Shown: positions 1 through 10,159, counted from the stretch's first letter. The stretch: DNA of 64,000 bases from Phenylobacterium sp. Root700 (GCF_001429025.1 NZ_LMHT01000015.1:52542-116541), one strand, 5' to 3'. Made by a program: numbers and translations. The notes: generated from the letters alone by a model not told the origin.

Positions 1-2608
1 GAGCCAGTCCGACCGCATGAAGCTGGTCGACATCGGCAAGTCCGAGGAAGGCCGCACCCAGTGGGTGGCGATCGTCTCCTCCCCCGCCAACCTCGCCAAG
101 CTCGATCACTACAAGTCGATCGCCAAGCGCTTGGCCAAGGCCGAGGGCCTGACCAAGGAAGAGGCCGCCAAGCTGGCCGCCGAGGGCAAGGCCATCGTCT
201 GGATCGACGCGGGCATGCACGCCACCGAGGTCGTCACCTCGCAAGGCCAGATCCAGGTCCTCTACCGCCTGCTCAGCCAGAACGACCCGGAGACCCTGCG
301 TCACCTGGACGACGTGATCGTCCTCTACGGCCACGACAATCCGGACGGCATGGAGCTGGTCTCGGACTGGTACATGCGCGACGCCGACGTGAAGAAGCGC
401 GACGTCAACACGATCCCGCGGCTCTATCAAAAGTACGTCGGCCACGACAACAACCGCGACAGCTTCATGTCGCACATGTCCGAAACCACCAACGTGAACA
501 AGATGCTGTTCCGCGAGTGGTATCCGCAGATCATCTACAACCAGCACCAGCCCGCCCCGGCCGGCATGGTGGTGTTCGTGCCGCCGTTCCGCGACCCCTT
601 CAACTTCAACTACGACCCGCTGGTCATGACGACCCTGCAGGAAGTCGGCATGGCCATGCACAGCCGCCTGGTCGCCGAGGACAAGCCGGGTTCGGGCGCG
701 CGTAGCGCGGCCCCCTACTCCACCTGGCACAACGGGATGGAACGCTCGGTCGCCTACTTCCACAACGCCGTGGGCCTGCTGACCGAGATCACCGGCAACC
801 CGACGCCGATGCCGCTGGCCCTGGTGCCCGACGTACAGCTGGCCAGCAACGACCGGCCGATGCCGGCCGCCCCGCAGACCTGGCACCTGAACCAGACGGT
901 CGAGTATCAATACAGCCTGAACCGTGCGGTCATCGACTACGCCGCCCGCAACCGCGAGCGGCTGCTGTTCAACATCTACAAGATGGGCGCGAACAGCATC
1001 GACAAGGGCCAGAAGGATTCCTGGACCATCACGCCGACCAAGATCGACGCCCTGAAGGAAGCGGCCAAAACCGCCAAGGCGCCTGTCGAAGATCCGGTGC
1101 TGGCCGCCATGATCGGCCGCGGCGCGGTCGACCCGACCCTCTACAAGTCGGTCCTGCAGTCGCCTGAAACCCGCGACCCGCGCGGCTATGTGATCCCCGC
1201 CGACCAGGCCGACATGCCTACGGTGGTCACCTTCCTGAACGCGCTGATCAAGACCGGCGTCGACGTGGACAAGGCGACCAAGCCGTTCAAGGTCGGGACC
1301 AAGACCTATCCGGCCGGCTCCTATGTGGTGAAGACCGCCCAGGCCTATCGCCCGCACGTGCTCGACATGTTCGAGCCGCAAGACCACCCGCACGACGTGG
1401 AATATCCGGGCGGTCCGCCGAAGTCGCCCTACGACATCACCGGCTACACCCTGGCCTACCAGATGGGGATCAAGTTCGACCGCATCCTCGAGGGCTTCGA
1501 CGGCCCGTTCGAGCGCGTGCCGGACGTGATCGCCGTGACCTCGGGCTCAGTGAAGGGTTCGGGCAAGGCCGGTTGGCTGATCAGCCATGAGACCAACAAG
1601 AGCTTCACCCTCACCAACCGCCTGCTGAAGGCCGGCGCGCCGGTGTTCTGGCTGAAGGAAGGCTCCAAGGCCGGCAAGCAGGCCTTTGGTCCCGGCGCCA
1701 TCTGGGTTCCGGCCTCGGCCCAGGCCCAGGCGATCGTGACCGCCAGCGTCAAGGATCTGGGCATCGACGCCTACGCCGTCGGCGCCAAGCCGGCCGGCGA
1801 GTCCCTGCCCCTGAAACCGGTCCGCATCGGCCTGGTCGACGTCTATGGCGGCTCGATGCCCTCGGGTTGGAACCGCTGGCTGTTCGAACAGTTCGAGGCG
1901 CCCTTCGAGGTGGTCTATCCGCAGCGCCTCGACGCCGGGAACCTGGCCAAGGACTACGACGTCCTGGTGTTCGCCGACGGCACCTTCCCGGCCCCCGCCG
2001 GTGGTCCGTTCCGCGGCGGCCGCAGCTTCCCGCAGCCCAAGGCCGAGGACATCCCCGCCGAGTTCCATCCGTGGCTGGGTACGGTGACCGACGCCAAGAC
2101 CCTGCCGCAGCTGGCGGCCTTCGCCAAGGACGGCGGCACCCTGATCGCCGTCGGCTCGTCGGGCCGCCTCGCCACCGCCCTGGGCGCCCCGGTCGAGGTC
2201 GCCGTCGCCAAGAAGGACGGCGACAAGCTGACCGCGCTCACGACCAAGGAATTCTACATTCCCGGCTCGGTGCTGCGCGCCAAGGTCGATAACCGCCAGC
2301 CGCTGGCCTATGGCCTGCCGCAGGACGTGGACGTGTTCTTCGACCGCAGCCCGACCTTCAACCTGAAGGCCGCGGCGACCGGCGTGGCCAAGGTCTCGTG
2401 GTTCGACACCGAGACCCCGCTGCGCAGCGGCTGGGCCGTCGGCCAGGAGAAGCTGAAGGGCTCGACCGCCGTGCTCGACATCGACCTGGGCAAGGGCAAG
2501 CTGTTCGTGATGGGTCCAGAAGTGACCCAGCGCGCCCAGTCGTACGGAACCTTCAAGTTCCTGTTCAACGGCCTGCTCTACGGACCGGCGATCGCCGCCA
2601 GCCGGTAG
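1..2608 (+). CDS. M14-family zinc carboxypeptidase, 5' truncated
   Basis: The reading frame is open to the window edge, and the residues just before the first in-window Met (position 17) fit the family, so the true start lies upstream. It is a large exported-type M14 metallopeptidase. Numbered from the Met at 17, the zinc ligands HATE are His68 and Glu71, followed by a family-typical NPDG stretch and NNRDS. A later NQHQP supplies the probable third His. About 860 residues are visible, the length of the long M14 proteins with a C-terminal glutamine-amidotransferase-like domain. Peptide or amino-acid scavenging is an inference. A strong hairpin terminator follows the stop codon. Confidence 0.88.
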   Translation, partial: SQSDRMKLVDIGKSEEGRTQWVAIVSSPANLAKLDHYKSIAKRLAKAEGLTKEEAAKLAAEGKAIVWIDAGMHATEVVTSQGQIQVLYRLLSQNDPETLRHLDDVIVLYGHDNPDGMELVSDWYMRDADVKKRDVNTIPRLYQKYVGHDNNRDSFMSHMSETTNVNKMLFREWYPQIIYNQHQPAPAGMVVFVPPFRDPFNFNYDPLVMTTLQEVGMAMHSRLVAEDKPGSGARSAAPYSTWHNGMERSVAYFHNAVGLLTEITGNPTPMPLALVPDVQLASNDRPMPAAPQTWHLNQTVEYQYSLNRAVIDYAARNRERLLFNIYKMGANSIDKGQKDSWTITPTKIDALKEAAKTAKAPVEDPVLAAMIGRGAVDPTLYKSVLQSPETRDPRGYVIPADQADMPTVVTFLNALIKTGVDVDKATKPFKVGTKTYPAGSYVVKTAQAYRPHVLDMFEPQDHPHDVEYPGGPPKSPYDITGYTLAYQMGIKFDRILEGFDGPFERVPDVIAVTSGSVKGSGKAGWLISHETNKSFTLTNRLLKAGAPVFWLKEGSKAGKQAFGPGAIWVPASAQAQAIVTASVKDLGIDAYAVGAKPAGESLPLKPVRIGLVDVYGGSMPSGWNRWLFEQFEAPFEVVYPQRLDAGNLAKDYDVLVFADGTFPAPAGGPFRGGRSFPQPKAEDIPAEFHPWLGTVTDAKTLPQLAAFAKDGGTLIAVGSSGRLATALGAPVEVAVAKKDGDKLTALTTKEFYIPGSVLRAKVDNRQPLAYGLPQDVDVFFDRSPTFNLKAAATGVAKVSWFDTETPLRSGWAVGQEKLKGSTAVLDIDLGKGKLFVMGPEVTQRAQSYGTFKFLFNGLLYGPAIAASR

Positions 2609-2626
2609 TCGCTTCTAAAAACGATC

Positions 2627-2662
2627 AAGGGCGCCGGGACTTCTCGTCCCGGCGCCCTTTTT
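2627..2662 (+). terminator. Intrinsic terminator of the M14 peptidase gene
   Basis: A perfect 14-bp stem (2627-2640 with 2646-2659) with a 5-base loop is followed by a T run. It starts 18 bases after the peptidase stop codon. Confidence 0.85.
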
Positions 2663-2692
2663 CATGCCTGCGCGACGCCTTGCCCCAAAGAA

Positions 2693-2724
2693 GAAGGGCG
2701 CCGACCTCTCGGCCGACGCCCTTC
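2693..2724 (-). terminator. Intrinsic terminator of the TonB receptor gene
   Basis: Stem GAAGGGCG (2693-2700) pairs with CGCCCTTC (2717-2724) and extends by three more positions. The one imperfect pair is G-U when read as minus-strand RNA, and a pyrimidine/T-rich tract follows on that strand. A second hairpin (2750-2782) lies between this one and the stop codon of the receptor gene. Confidence 0.6.
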
Positions 2725-2792
2725 GCCGCAAGGACGATGCGGATCTCTAGGCGCTCCCCGGCCACATCGGCCGAGGAGCGCCCTGTCGTGGC

Positions 2793-5783
2793 CTAGAAGC
2801 GCTTGCGGACGCCCACATAGTAGGCGCGGCCAAGCACGTCGTAGTTCTGGGCGTCGTAGTTGCCCTCGGTGTCGCCAGCCTGCGGGGGAGCTTCGTCGAA
2901 CAGGTTGTTCACACCAAAGCGCAGGTCGGTTTCCCAAGGCAGCTTCACGCGGCCGTTGAGGTCGAACACGTGATAGGCCTTCACGCCGCGCGAGGTGCTG
3001 GTCGGGGTGACCACCTTGGCGGAGTTCTCCATTTCGCTGAGGTAGCGCCAGCGCAGGCCGATGCTGGCCGGACCGTTGGTGTAGGTCGCCGTGGTGACGG
3101 ACTTCCACTCCGGGTGAGCCAGACCAGCGCTGCTTTCGACGGCGGTGTTCCAGGTGCCGACATAATCGTAGGTCGCAGCGCCCGGCAGGCCCTGGATCTT
3201 GAACGTATCCAGCCAGCCGACAGCGACGTTGAAGCCGAGCGAGCCGGCCTTGTCGCCGAGGCCGACGTCCATCAGGTCGATGGTCCAGTCAAACTGGAAG
3301 TCGACGCCGGTGGTTTCGAACTGGCCCAGGTTCGACAGCGGTTGAACCGGGTTGAGCGGCACGCCGCTCGCCTTGTTGCGGGTCAGCAGCTGGCAGTAAT
3401 AGTTGTTCGGATCGTAGGTCGGGTTCGCGCCGCCGGCGTTGTAGCAGAACTGGAAGGAGTTCTTGATCGGCAGTTGGCCGACAGCGCCCTTCACCTTGAT
3501 GCTGTACCAGTCGAGCGAGGCCGACATCCGGCTGAACAACGGCGACTCGAACGGCGACTGGATGACCGCGCCGAACGAGAAGGTGTCGGCGGTTTCTTCT
3601 TCCAGTTCCGGGTTGCCGCCGGTCAGGGCGAACACCTGGGCGGTGCCCAGCTGGTAGCTGTCGAGGATGTTCGCCGGCACGCCTTGCGCCAGGCAGAGCG
3701 CGGCCACTTGAGCCCCGTTGGCGCCGCGGCGGAAGGACGAACGCACATCGCAGGGATCGCCGTCGGTCGTCGTCGGACCGGCGGTGCCGATCGCCACGCT
3801 GCCGGTCGAGACCGGGGCGTAGAGTTCGCCGACGCTCGGGGCGCGGATGGCGCGGTTGTAGCCGCCGCGCAGACGCAGGCCGTCGATGACCTTCCAGTCG
3901 AAGTCGGCCTTGTAGGTGTGGATCGCGCCGACCGAGCTGTAGTCGGAGAAGCGATAGCCGAGGTTGGTGTTGAGTTCCGCGATGAAGGGGATGTCCTTCA
4001 GGATCGGGATCAGCACTTCCCCAAACAGCTCGTAGGTGTCCACCGAACCACCGGCGTCGCGCAGCACGCTGTAGCCCAGCACGTCGCTGGTGCCGTCGGG
4101 CTGGTTGAGCTGGCTGTCGGGGGTGAAGGTGTACTCGTTGCTGCGGTAGTCGGCGCCGAGGGCGAAGCGGACGTCGCCGGCCGGCAGTTCGAACGCGCTA
4201 CCCTGCACGCTGGCTTCGATCGTGCGCTGCTCCAGGGTGTTCTGGTTCAGCGTGCGACGGCTGATGTAGCGGATGCAGTCGCCGGACGGGGTCAGGTTGC
4301 CGAACGGGTTGAAGCCGCCCGCGCAGTATTCGGTGCCGCCCGTCGGGCTGTTCAGCAGACGCGCGGTGGCGCTGGCGCTGGCGCCGCCCAGTTGTTCGTT
4401 GTCGAAGCTGGCCTTGCTGAACGAGGCGTAGGCGTCCCAGGTCCAGTCCTTGAAGCCGACATCGCCCGCGAGGCCCGAGGTCAGCTGGTAGACGGTGTAG
4501 CTGTACTTCTGGATCCGCGGCCCGAGGATATCGAGCGCCTTGTAGAAGGTGAAAGCGCCGCCCGGGGTCGGACGCGAGGCCAGGATGGCCTTGAATTCGT
4601 TCGGGATGAACGGGTTCGAGACCGGCACGGACAGGCCGTAGACGTTCGAAGCCAGGGTCGGGTTGGTGACGCCGACGGACTCATAGTCGGTGAAGGTGAA
4701 CTGCGTGAAGAAGCGCAGGGTGTCGGACAGGTCGTAGTCGACCTTGCCGAACACCGAATAGCGGTCGAGGTCCGACTGCATGGACGAGCCATTGTAGCCG
4801 AAGTTGACCTGCTGCTGGGTGCCAGCGGCGTTCGAGTTGACGATATAGGCGCTGTCGGTCTGCGGATCGCGGAAGTTCTGGACCGGAACGCCGGCCGTGG
4901 AGAACAGCGTCTGGTCGGTGTTGAAGCCGATTTGGCCGGTGTACTTGCCGGCCGAGTTGCCGGTCAGAGCCTTGGTGCCGTACTGGCCCACGAACACGTT
5001 GTTGACCGAGGCGAGGGTCGGCAGGTTCGCGCCGAACAGCACGGTGCCTTGCGGAATGGTGCTGAGGCCCGGCGCCGAGGTGCGGAAGACGTAGTAGTCG
5101 CGGGCGCTCTGCAGGGCGCGGTCGCGGTTGGTGTAGTCGACCGAGATGACCGCCCGGCCCTTGCCTTCGTTGAACTGCGACCCAGCGGTCAGCGCGATCT
5201 TGAAGGACTCGGCGTCGCCCTTTTCGGAGATGCCGTACTGGCTGTCGACGGTGATGCCGTCGAAGTTACGCTTCAGACGGAAGTTCACCACGCCGGCGGT
5301 GGCGTCCGAGCCATAGGCCGTCGAGGCGCCGCCGGTGATGACTTCGACGTTCTCGATCAGGGCTTCGGGGATGGTGTTCAGGTCGACCGAGCCGTCCGGG
5401 TTGGAAGGCTGCAGGCGGCGGCCGTCCATCAGGATCAGGGTGCGCTTGGCGCCCAGGCCGCGGAGCGAGGCGTACGACTGGCCGCCGTTCAGGCCGGTCG
5501 AGGTCGAGCCGGTGTTGCCCTGGCCGAACGAGCCGGAGAATTGCGGCATTTGCGACAGCGACTTTTCGACGGTCACCTGTCCGGTGTTTTCGATGGCCGC
5601 CTGGCCGACCGAAACGATCGGGCTGTTGGCGACGTAGTCAGGCCGGGCGATGCGCGAACCGGTGACGACGACTTCCTCAACAGCCACTTCGCTCCCGGCC
5701 GTCTGCGCCTGCGCCGCGCCTGCGAGCAAGGCGCTGATGGCGCAGCTACCCGCCATAAGCCACTTCAACGAACTAGAATTCAT
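2793..5783 (-). CDS. TonB-dependent outer-membrane receptor
   Basis: This 996-residue protein has a signal peptide ending near AGAAQAQ, then a TonB-box-like EEVVVTGSRI, a plug domain with LRGLGAKRTLILMDGRR and ITGGASTAYGSDATAGVVNF, and a C-terminal barrel ending in KRF. It belongs to the large TonB receptor class typical of Caulobacterales and should import a bulky substrate across the outer membrane. The substrate is unknown. I chose the ATG at 5783 because an AAGGGCGGT ribosome-binding site precedes it; the frame stays open to 6008 but that part is not signal-like. No transporter or regulator gene adjoins it. Confidence 0.9.
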   Translation of the reverse strand: MNSSSLKWLMAGSCAISALLAGAAQAQTAGSEVAVEEVVVTGSRIARPDYVANSPIVSVGQAAIENTGQVTVEKSLSQMPQFSGSFGQGNTGSTSTGLNGGQSYASLRGLGAKRTLILMDGRRLQPSNPDGSVDLNTIPEALIENVEVITGGASTAYGSDATAGVVNFRLKRNFDGITVDSQYGISEKGDAESFKIALTAGSQFNEGKGRAVISVDYTNRDRALQSARDYYVFRTSAPGLSTIPQGTVLFGANLPTLASVNNVFVGQYGTKALTGNSAGKYTGQIGFNTDQTLFSTAGVPVQNFRDPQTDSAYIVNSNAAGTQQQVNFGYNGSSMQSDLDRYSVFGKVDYDLSDTLRFFTQFTFTDYESVGVTNPTLASNVYGLSVPVSNPFIPNEFKAILASRPTPGGAFTFYKALDILGPRIQKYSYTVYQLTSGLAGDVGFKDWTWDAYASFSKASFDNEQLGGASASATARLLNSPTGGTEYCAGGFNPFGNLTPSGDCIRYISRRTLNQNTLEQRTIEASVQGSAFELPAGDVRFALGADYRSNEYTFTPDSQLNQPDGTSDVLGYSVLRDAGGSVDTYELFGEVLIPILKDIPFIAELNTNLGYRFSDYSSVGAIHTYKADFDWKVIDGLRLRGGYNRAIRAPSVGELYAPVSTGSVAIGTAGPTTTDGDPCDVRSSFRRGANGAQVAALCLAQGVPANILDSYQLGTAQVFALTGGNPELEEETADTFSFGAVIQSPFESPLFSRMSASLDWYSIKVKGAVGQLPIKNSFQFCYNAGGANPTYDPNNYYCQLLTRNKASGVPLNPVQPLSNLGQFETTGVDFQFDWTIDLMDVGLGDKAGSLGFNVAVGWLDTFKIQGLPGAATYDYVGTWNTAVESSAGLAHPEWKSVTTATYTNGPASIGLRWRYLSEMENSAKVVTPTSTSRGVKAYHVFDLNGRVKLPWETDLRFGVNNLFDEAPPQAGDTEGNYDAQNYDVLGRAYYVGVRKRF

Positions 5784-6026
5784 GCGACCGCCCTTGGATT
5801 TTTGACGACACGCCCCTCGCGCGTCCGGTTCCAAGACGCAGCGGCTCTCCAGAGCCACATGTCCGAATTGAAACTTTTCGCCCGGCGGGGTCAGCGCCTG
5901 ATCCGCCAAGGCCCGGCGCCGCATCGCTAAGCAGGGGCGCCCCTGGACAGGCCGATCAGCCCGCCGCCACAATGGGCGTGCGTGCAAGGCTCCCTGTCCC
6001 TGCCGCAATAGCGTGGAATCTCAAGT
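5784..6026. other. 243-bp divergent intergenic region
   Basis: This gap separates the TonB receptor (minus) from the TPR/oxygenase gene (plus) and must hold promoters for both. I see no clear -35/-10 pair, operator palindrome or small gene in it. Confidence 0.5.
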
Positions 6027-7700
6027 TTGCGGCCGGAAAAGCAACTCGACGCAGCGCCAAAGATCTCGGCCGCCGCCGCCCAGGATCTGGACCGCGCCCG
6101 TGGCCTGGCGCGGATCGGCCGGAGCGCGGCGGCCGAGGAGCTCTACCGCGACGTACTGTCGCGGGAGCCCGGCTGCGTGCAGGCCGCCGCCGCCCTGGCC
6201 CGTCTGCTGACCGCCAGCGGGCGCGCGGCGCAGGCCGAGGCGATCATCACCCCCTTCGTTCAGGCGGAGCGGGTCTGGCCCGAGGCGCTGTCGGCGCGCG
6301 CGGCCGCCCTGAAGCAGATGGGCCGCAAGGCCGAGTCGCTGGCTGACTATGTGGACGCCGCCCGCCTGAACCCGAAAAGCGCGGTCGCCGCTCACAACGT
6401 CGCTTCGGGCCTCGGCGACGCCGGGCGTGACCGCGAGGCGGTCGCGGAGGCCGAACGCGCCTTCTCGCTGGGTCTCGACGCGCCGGAGACCTGGCTGGTC
6501 TATGGCCGCGCCTTGCAGGGACTGCGCCGTTTCGACGACGCCGAGCACGCCTTCCGCCACGCTGTCGCCCGGCGCGCCAGCTATGCTGACGCCATCCGCG
6601 ACCTGGGCCAGCTCATCTGGATGCGGACCGGCGACGTCGCCCTGGCCGTCCAACCCATCGACGCGGCCCTGAGCGCCGCCACCGGGCAGCCGGGCGTGGT
6701 CGCCGCCCTGTCGGCGGTGAAGATCCGCCTGCTCAGCCATATCGCCGGCGACCAGACGGCTCTGGACTTCGCCGAGCAGGCCTTGGCGCAGGCGCCGGGC
6801 GATCCGCGCCTGATGCTGGACACCGCCCAACTGCTGCTGAGCCAGGCGCCCGAACGCAGCCACGCCCTGATCGGGCAGGTCCTGGAGCGTCGCCCCACCG
6901 ATCCGTCAGCCCGCCGCGCCCTGTCCCATGCGGAGCTGGCTCTGGGACACCCCGGCAAGGGCGCGGAGATCGCCGAGCGGCTGCTAGCCGAAAACCCCCG
7001 GGACCAGGAAGCCGCGGCCGCATTGGCCACCGCCTGGCGGCTGGCCGGCGACAACCGCTATCGGCGGCTCTGGGACTATCAGGCCCTGGTCCGCGCCAGT
7101 CCCATCGACACCCCGCGCGGCTGGGCGAACCTTGACGCCTATCTCGCCGACCTGCGCGTCGCGCTCTCTGAGCTGCACGCCCTGAACGCCCACCCGATCG
7201 AACAGTCGGTGCGCGGCGGGACCCAGACCTCGCAGAACCTGCTGCAAAGCGAGCACCCGGTGGTGCGGGCCTTCTTCGAGGCTGTCGAGGGACCTATCGC
7301 CGCCTATCGCGACGCGGTCGGCCAGGGCAGCGACATTTTCCGTGCCCGCAACCACGGCGCCCACCGCGTCCACGGCGCCTGGTCGGTGCGGCTGCGCCCC
7401 AACGGTTTCCACGTCGATCACATCCACCCGGAGGGCTGGATCTCCTCGGCCTGCTACATCGACGTGCCGCCGGCCGTGCAGGACCAGGGCGATCACGCCG
7501 GCTGGATCCGGTTTGGCGCGCCGCCGATCCCGACCCGGCCAAGCCTGAGCGCCGAGCATTTCGTGCGGCCCGAGCCCGGCCTGCTGGTCCTGTTCCCATC
7601 CTATCTGTGGCACGGAACCGTGCCGTTCGGCGGCGACCAGGTGCGCACCACCATCGCCTTCGACCTGGTCCCCGACGAGGACGTCGCCGTTTCCAGGTGA
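6027..7700 (+). CDS. TPR protein fused to a 2OG-Fe(II) oxygenase domain
   Basis: This is a 557-residue soluble protein. Residues of about 20-350 are tetratricopeptide-like helical repeats rich in Ala and Leu. The C-terminal 150 residues match the putative 2OG-Fe(II) oxygenase family (2OG-FeII_Oxy_5 type): HVDHIHPEGW carries the first metal-site His/Asp, CYIDVP follows, and LFPSYLWHGTVPF with the RTTIAFD strand supplies the distal His and Arg. It probably hydroxylates a protein or small molecule held by the TPRs; the target is unknown. The start at 6027 is a TTG with a weak ribosome-binding site, and no in-frame ATG occurs nearby, so the N-terminus is uncertain. Confidence 0.8.
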   Translation: MRPEKQLDAAPKISAAAAQDLDRARGLARIGRSAAAEELYRDVLSREPGCVQAAAALARLLTASGRAAQAEAIITPFVQAERVWPEALSARAAALKQMGRKAESLADYVDAARLNPKSAVAAHNVASGLGDAGRDREAVAEAERAFSLGLDAPETWLVYGRALQGLRRFDDAEHAFRHAVARRASYADAIRDLGQLIWMRTGDVALAVQPIDAALSAATGQPGVVAALSAVKIRLLSHIAGDQTALDFAEQALAQAPGDPRLMLDTAQLLLSQAPERSHALIGQVLERRPTDPSARRALSHAELALGHPGKGAEIAERLLAENPRDQEAAAALATAWRLAGDNRYRRLWDYQALVRASPIDTPRGWANLDAYLADLRVALSELHALNAHPIEQSVRGGTQTSQNLLQSEHPVVRAFFEAVEGPIAAYRDAVGQGSDIFRARNHGAHRVHGAWSVRLRPNGFHVDHIHPEGWISSACYIDVPPAVQDQGDHAGWIRFGAPPIPTRPSLSAEHFVRPEPGLLVLFPSYLWHGTVPFGGDQVRTTIAFDLVPDEDVAVSR

Positions 7701-7807
7701 GGTCGGCGCGCGGCTGTGCGTCTTATGACCAAGCGAGTGCGACCTGGGGGTCGCGCCGATACCGTGAAGCACGCGCCTCACGGTCCGCCGCCAACCGTGA
7801 GCCGCCC

Positions 7808-9097
7808 ATGAATCGCCGCTTCGCCATGCTGATCGTCATGTCCATGATCCTCGGGGTCGGCGTCGGCTGGGCGTGCAACCAGTTCCTTGATCCAGCCCAG
7901 GCCGCACGGGCCGCCGACGGCCTGTCCCTGGTCACCGACGTCTTCCTGCGGCTGATCAAAATGATCATCGCGCCGCTGGTGTTCACGACCCTGGTCGCGG
8001 GCATCGCGCACATGGAGAACGCCGCGGCCGTGGGCCGGATCGGCGTCAAGACCATGGGCTGGTTCATCGGCGCCTCGCTGGTCTCGCTGCTGCTCGGCCT
8101 GATGATGGTGCATCTGCTGCAACCGGGCGCGGGCCTGCACATGCAGACCGCCATCGCCGCCAGCGCCCCGGCCGCCGCCACCACCGACGCCTTCACCCTG
8201 AAGGGCTTCATCACCCACCTGGTGCCGACCTCCATCGTCGACGCCATGGCCAAGAACGAGATCTTGCAGATCGTCGTCTTCTCGCTGTTCGTCGGCACCG
8301 CGGTGGCCGCGCTCGACAACAAGGCGCCGGCCGTCCTCGATCTGGTCGAGCAGGGCGCCCAGATCATGCTCAAGGTGACCGGTTTCGTGATGAAGCTGGC
8401 CCCCTTGGCGATTTTCGCGGCGCTGGCCTCGACCATCGCCACCCAGGGCGTGTCGATGCTGGCCGTCTACGGCAAGTTCGTCCTCGGCTTCTATGCGACC
8501 ATGGGACTGCTGTGGGTGCTGCTGTTCATCGCCGGCTTCCTGGTGATCGGCAAACGGGTGATCCCGCTGTTCGGCGTCATCCGTGACCCGGCCCTGCTGG
8601 CCTTCTCGACCGCCAGTTCCGAGGCGGCCTATCCCAAGATCCTCGACGGCCTGCCCAAGGTGGGCGTGCGCCGCCGCATCGTCTCGTTCGTGCTGCCGCT
8701 GGGCTACTCGTTCAACCTCGACGGCTCGATGCTCTACTGCACCTTCGCCACCATCTTCATCACCCAGGCCCATGGGGTGCACCTGACCGTCCAGCAGCAG
8801 ATCTTCATGCTGCTGTTGCTGATGGTGACGTCCAAGGGGATCGCCGGGGTGCCGCGCGCCTCGCTGGTGGTGATCATGGCCACCCTCACCTATTTCGGCC
8901 TGCCTGAGGCCTGGATCGCCCTGGTGCTGGGCGTCGACCACCTGCTGGACATGGGCCGCTCGGCCACCAACGTCGTCGGCAACTCCGTCGCCGCCGCCGT
9001 GGTCGCCAAGTGGGAAGGCGAGCTCGACGACATCGAGGACCTGGACCTGGACCTGGGCCCCGACGCGGCCGGCGAACCCGTCAAGCTGCCGGCCTGA
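7808..9097 (+). CDS. Dicarboxylate/amino acid:cation symporter (DAACS family)
   Basis: This 429-residue inner-membrane protein belongs to the GltP/DctA family. It has N-terminal membrane helices, LIKMIIAPLVFTTLVAGIAH (family signature), the YSFNLDGSMLY substrate/cation motif and the GVPRASL and DMGRSATNVVGN motifs of the C-terminal transport core. It would take up C4-dicarboxylates or acidic amino acids with Na+ or H+. The frame is open upstream to 7607, but that part overlaps the previous gene and lacks membrane character, so the ATG at 7808 is the likely start. The C-terminus is acidic (DDIEDLDLDLG). Confidence 0.93.
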   Translation: MNRRFAMLIVMSMILGVGVGWACNQFLDPAQAARAADGLSLVTDVFLRLIKMIIAPLVFTTLVAGIAHMENAAAVGRIGVKTMGWFIGASLVSLLLGLMMVHLLQPGAGLHMQTAIAASAPAAATTDAFTLKGFITHLVPTSIVDAMAKNEILQIVVFSLFVGTAVAALDNKAPAVLDLVEQGAQIMLKVTGFVMKLAPLAIFAALASTIATQGVSMLAVYGKFVLGFYATMGLLWVLLFIAGFLVIGKRVIPLFGVIRDPALLAFSTASSEAAYPKILDGLPKVGVRRRIVSFVLPLGYSFNLDGSMLYCTFATIFITQAHGVHLTVQQQIFMLLLLMVTSKGIAGVPRASLVVIMATLTYFGLPEAWIALVLGVDHLLDMGRSATNVVGNSVAAAVVAKWEGELDDIEDLDLDLGPDAAGEPVKLPA

Positions 9098-9112
9098 CGG
9101 AAGGCCGCGCGG

Positions 9113-10114
9113 CTAGGGCATGATCCGCATCCGCCGCAGGACCCAATAGGCGCCGCCCACCACCGCCAGGCAGAGCACGCAGGCGGCGACGAAGCCGCTG
9201 TGCGAGCCGGCGAAGGGAATGCCCGAGAGGTTCATGCCGAAGGCCCCGACGATCAGGGTCGGCGGGATCAGCAGGCTCGACATCACCGTCAGGGCCCGCA
9301 TGCTTCGGTTGGTGGCGCTGGTGATCTGGGTGTCGAGCTCCTCGTGCAGCAGACGCGCGCGCTCCTGCAGGCTGGCGGCCTCGCGGTCGAGATCCTCGGC
9401 CTCCTGCGCCAGCCTGGGCAGGTGCTGGGGCAACAGGGCCACCCGGTGGTCCTCGCGCGGGACGCAGGCCCGGTGCAGGGCGCTGCGTAGGCCCAGATAC
9501 TCCCGATGGTCGCGCGACAGGCCGCGGCGGGTGGGGCCAAGCTTCAGCCCCTCGACCTCGCCATGATCGCCCAGCATCCGGTCCTCGACCCGGTCCAGGG
9601 CCTCGGCGGCGTCATGCAGCCGCTGTTCGGAGACATCGACATAGCGCTCGATCAGGCGCACCACGGCGTCGGCCGGACTGGCGATCAGCGCGCCGCGATC
9701 GACCTCGCGCCGCACCTCGTCGACCACCCGCAGCGCCTGGCGGCGAGCAGTGATCAATCGCCGCCCATCGAAGGCGAACAACAGCCGCCCGGCGCCGACG
9801 GGGCGGCCGTCCAGGTCCCGCTCCAGATCGGGCAGGACGCCGAACGCCCATTGGCCGCTGAACTGGATTTGCACCCGCTGGTCGGTGCGCAGGATCAGGT
9901 CGCGCGCCGGCGCCGGGATGTCGTGCTGGTTTTCCAGATAGAGCCGCGCGCGCTGGTCGCTGAGCGGAAAGTGCGTCCAGACCCAGGCCTTGGGATCGCC
10001 CGGCGGGATCTCGAACGTCTGGTCGGTGAGCGGCTCCGCGCCGCCCTCATGAAAGGCGTAGGCCCAAAGGAACCCGCTGGCTTGCCCCATCCGCCGCACA
10101 CTCCCGAGCCGCAC
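9113..10114 (-). CDS. CorA-family divalent cation transporter, ZntB-like
   Basis: This 333-residue protein has a long cytoplasmic N-domain rich in Arg and Glu with a helical segment near residues 140-270, then two C-terminal membrane helices. The first ends in GMNLSGIPF, the GMN signature loop in the form seen in ZntB-type members. Predicted role: pentameric transport of Mg2+ or Zn2+ across the inner membrane; the ion cannot be told from sequence. It converges on the symporter gene with a 15-base gap. A Met at 10090 is an alternative start. Confidence 0.85.
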   Translation of the reverse strand: MRLGSVRRMGQASGFLWAYAFHEGGAEPLTDQTFEIPPGDPKAWVWTHFPLSDQRARLYLENQHDIPAPARDLILRTDQRVQIQFSGQWAFGVLPDLERDLDGRPVGAGRLLFAFDGRRLITARRQALRVVDEVRREVDRGALIASPADAVVRLIERYVDVSEQRLHDAAEALDRVEDRMLGDHGEVEGLKLGPTRRGLSRDHREYLGLRSALHRACVPREDHRVALLPQHLPRLAQEAEDLDREAASLQERARLLHEELDTQITSATNRSMRALTVMSSLLIPPTLIVGAFGMNLSGIPFAGSHSGFVAACVLCLAVVGGAYWVLRRMRIMP

Positions 10115-10159
10115 TGAGGCTTGGTGATGCGACCTTTGGATGACAGGCCGATGACGGTG

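Noticed and set aside
2970..5930. 986-residue open frame on the plus strand opposite the TonB receptor
   Set aside because: It is the low-stop antisense frame of a GC-rich gene; composition is Arg/Ala/Gly/Val-rich without domains, while the minus frame is a clear receptor.
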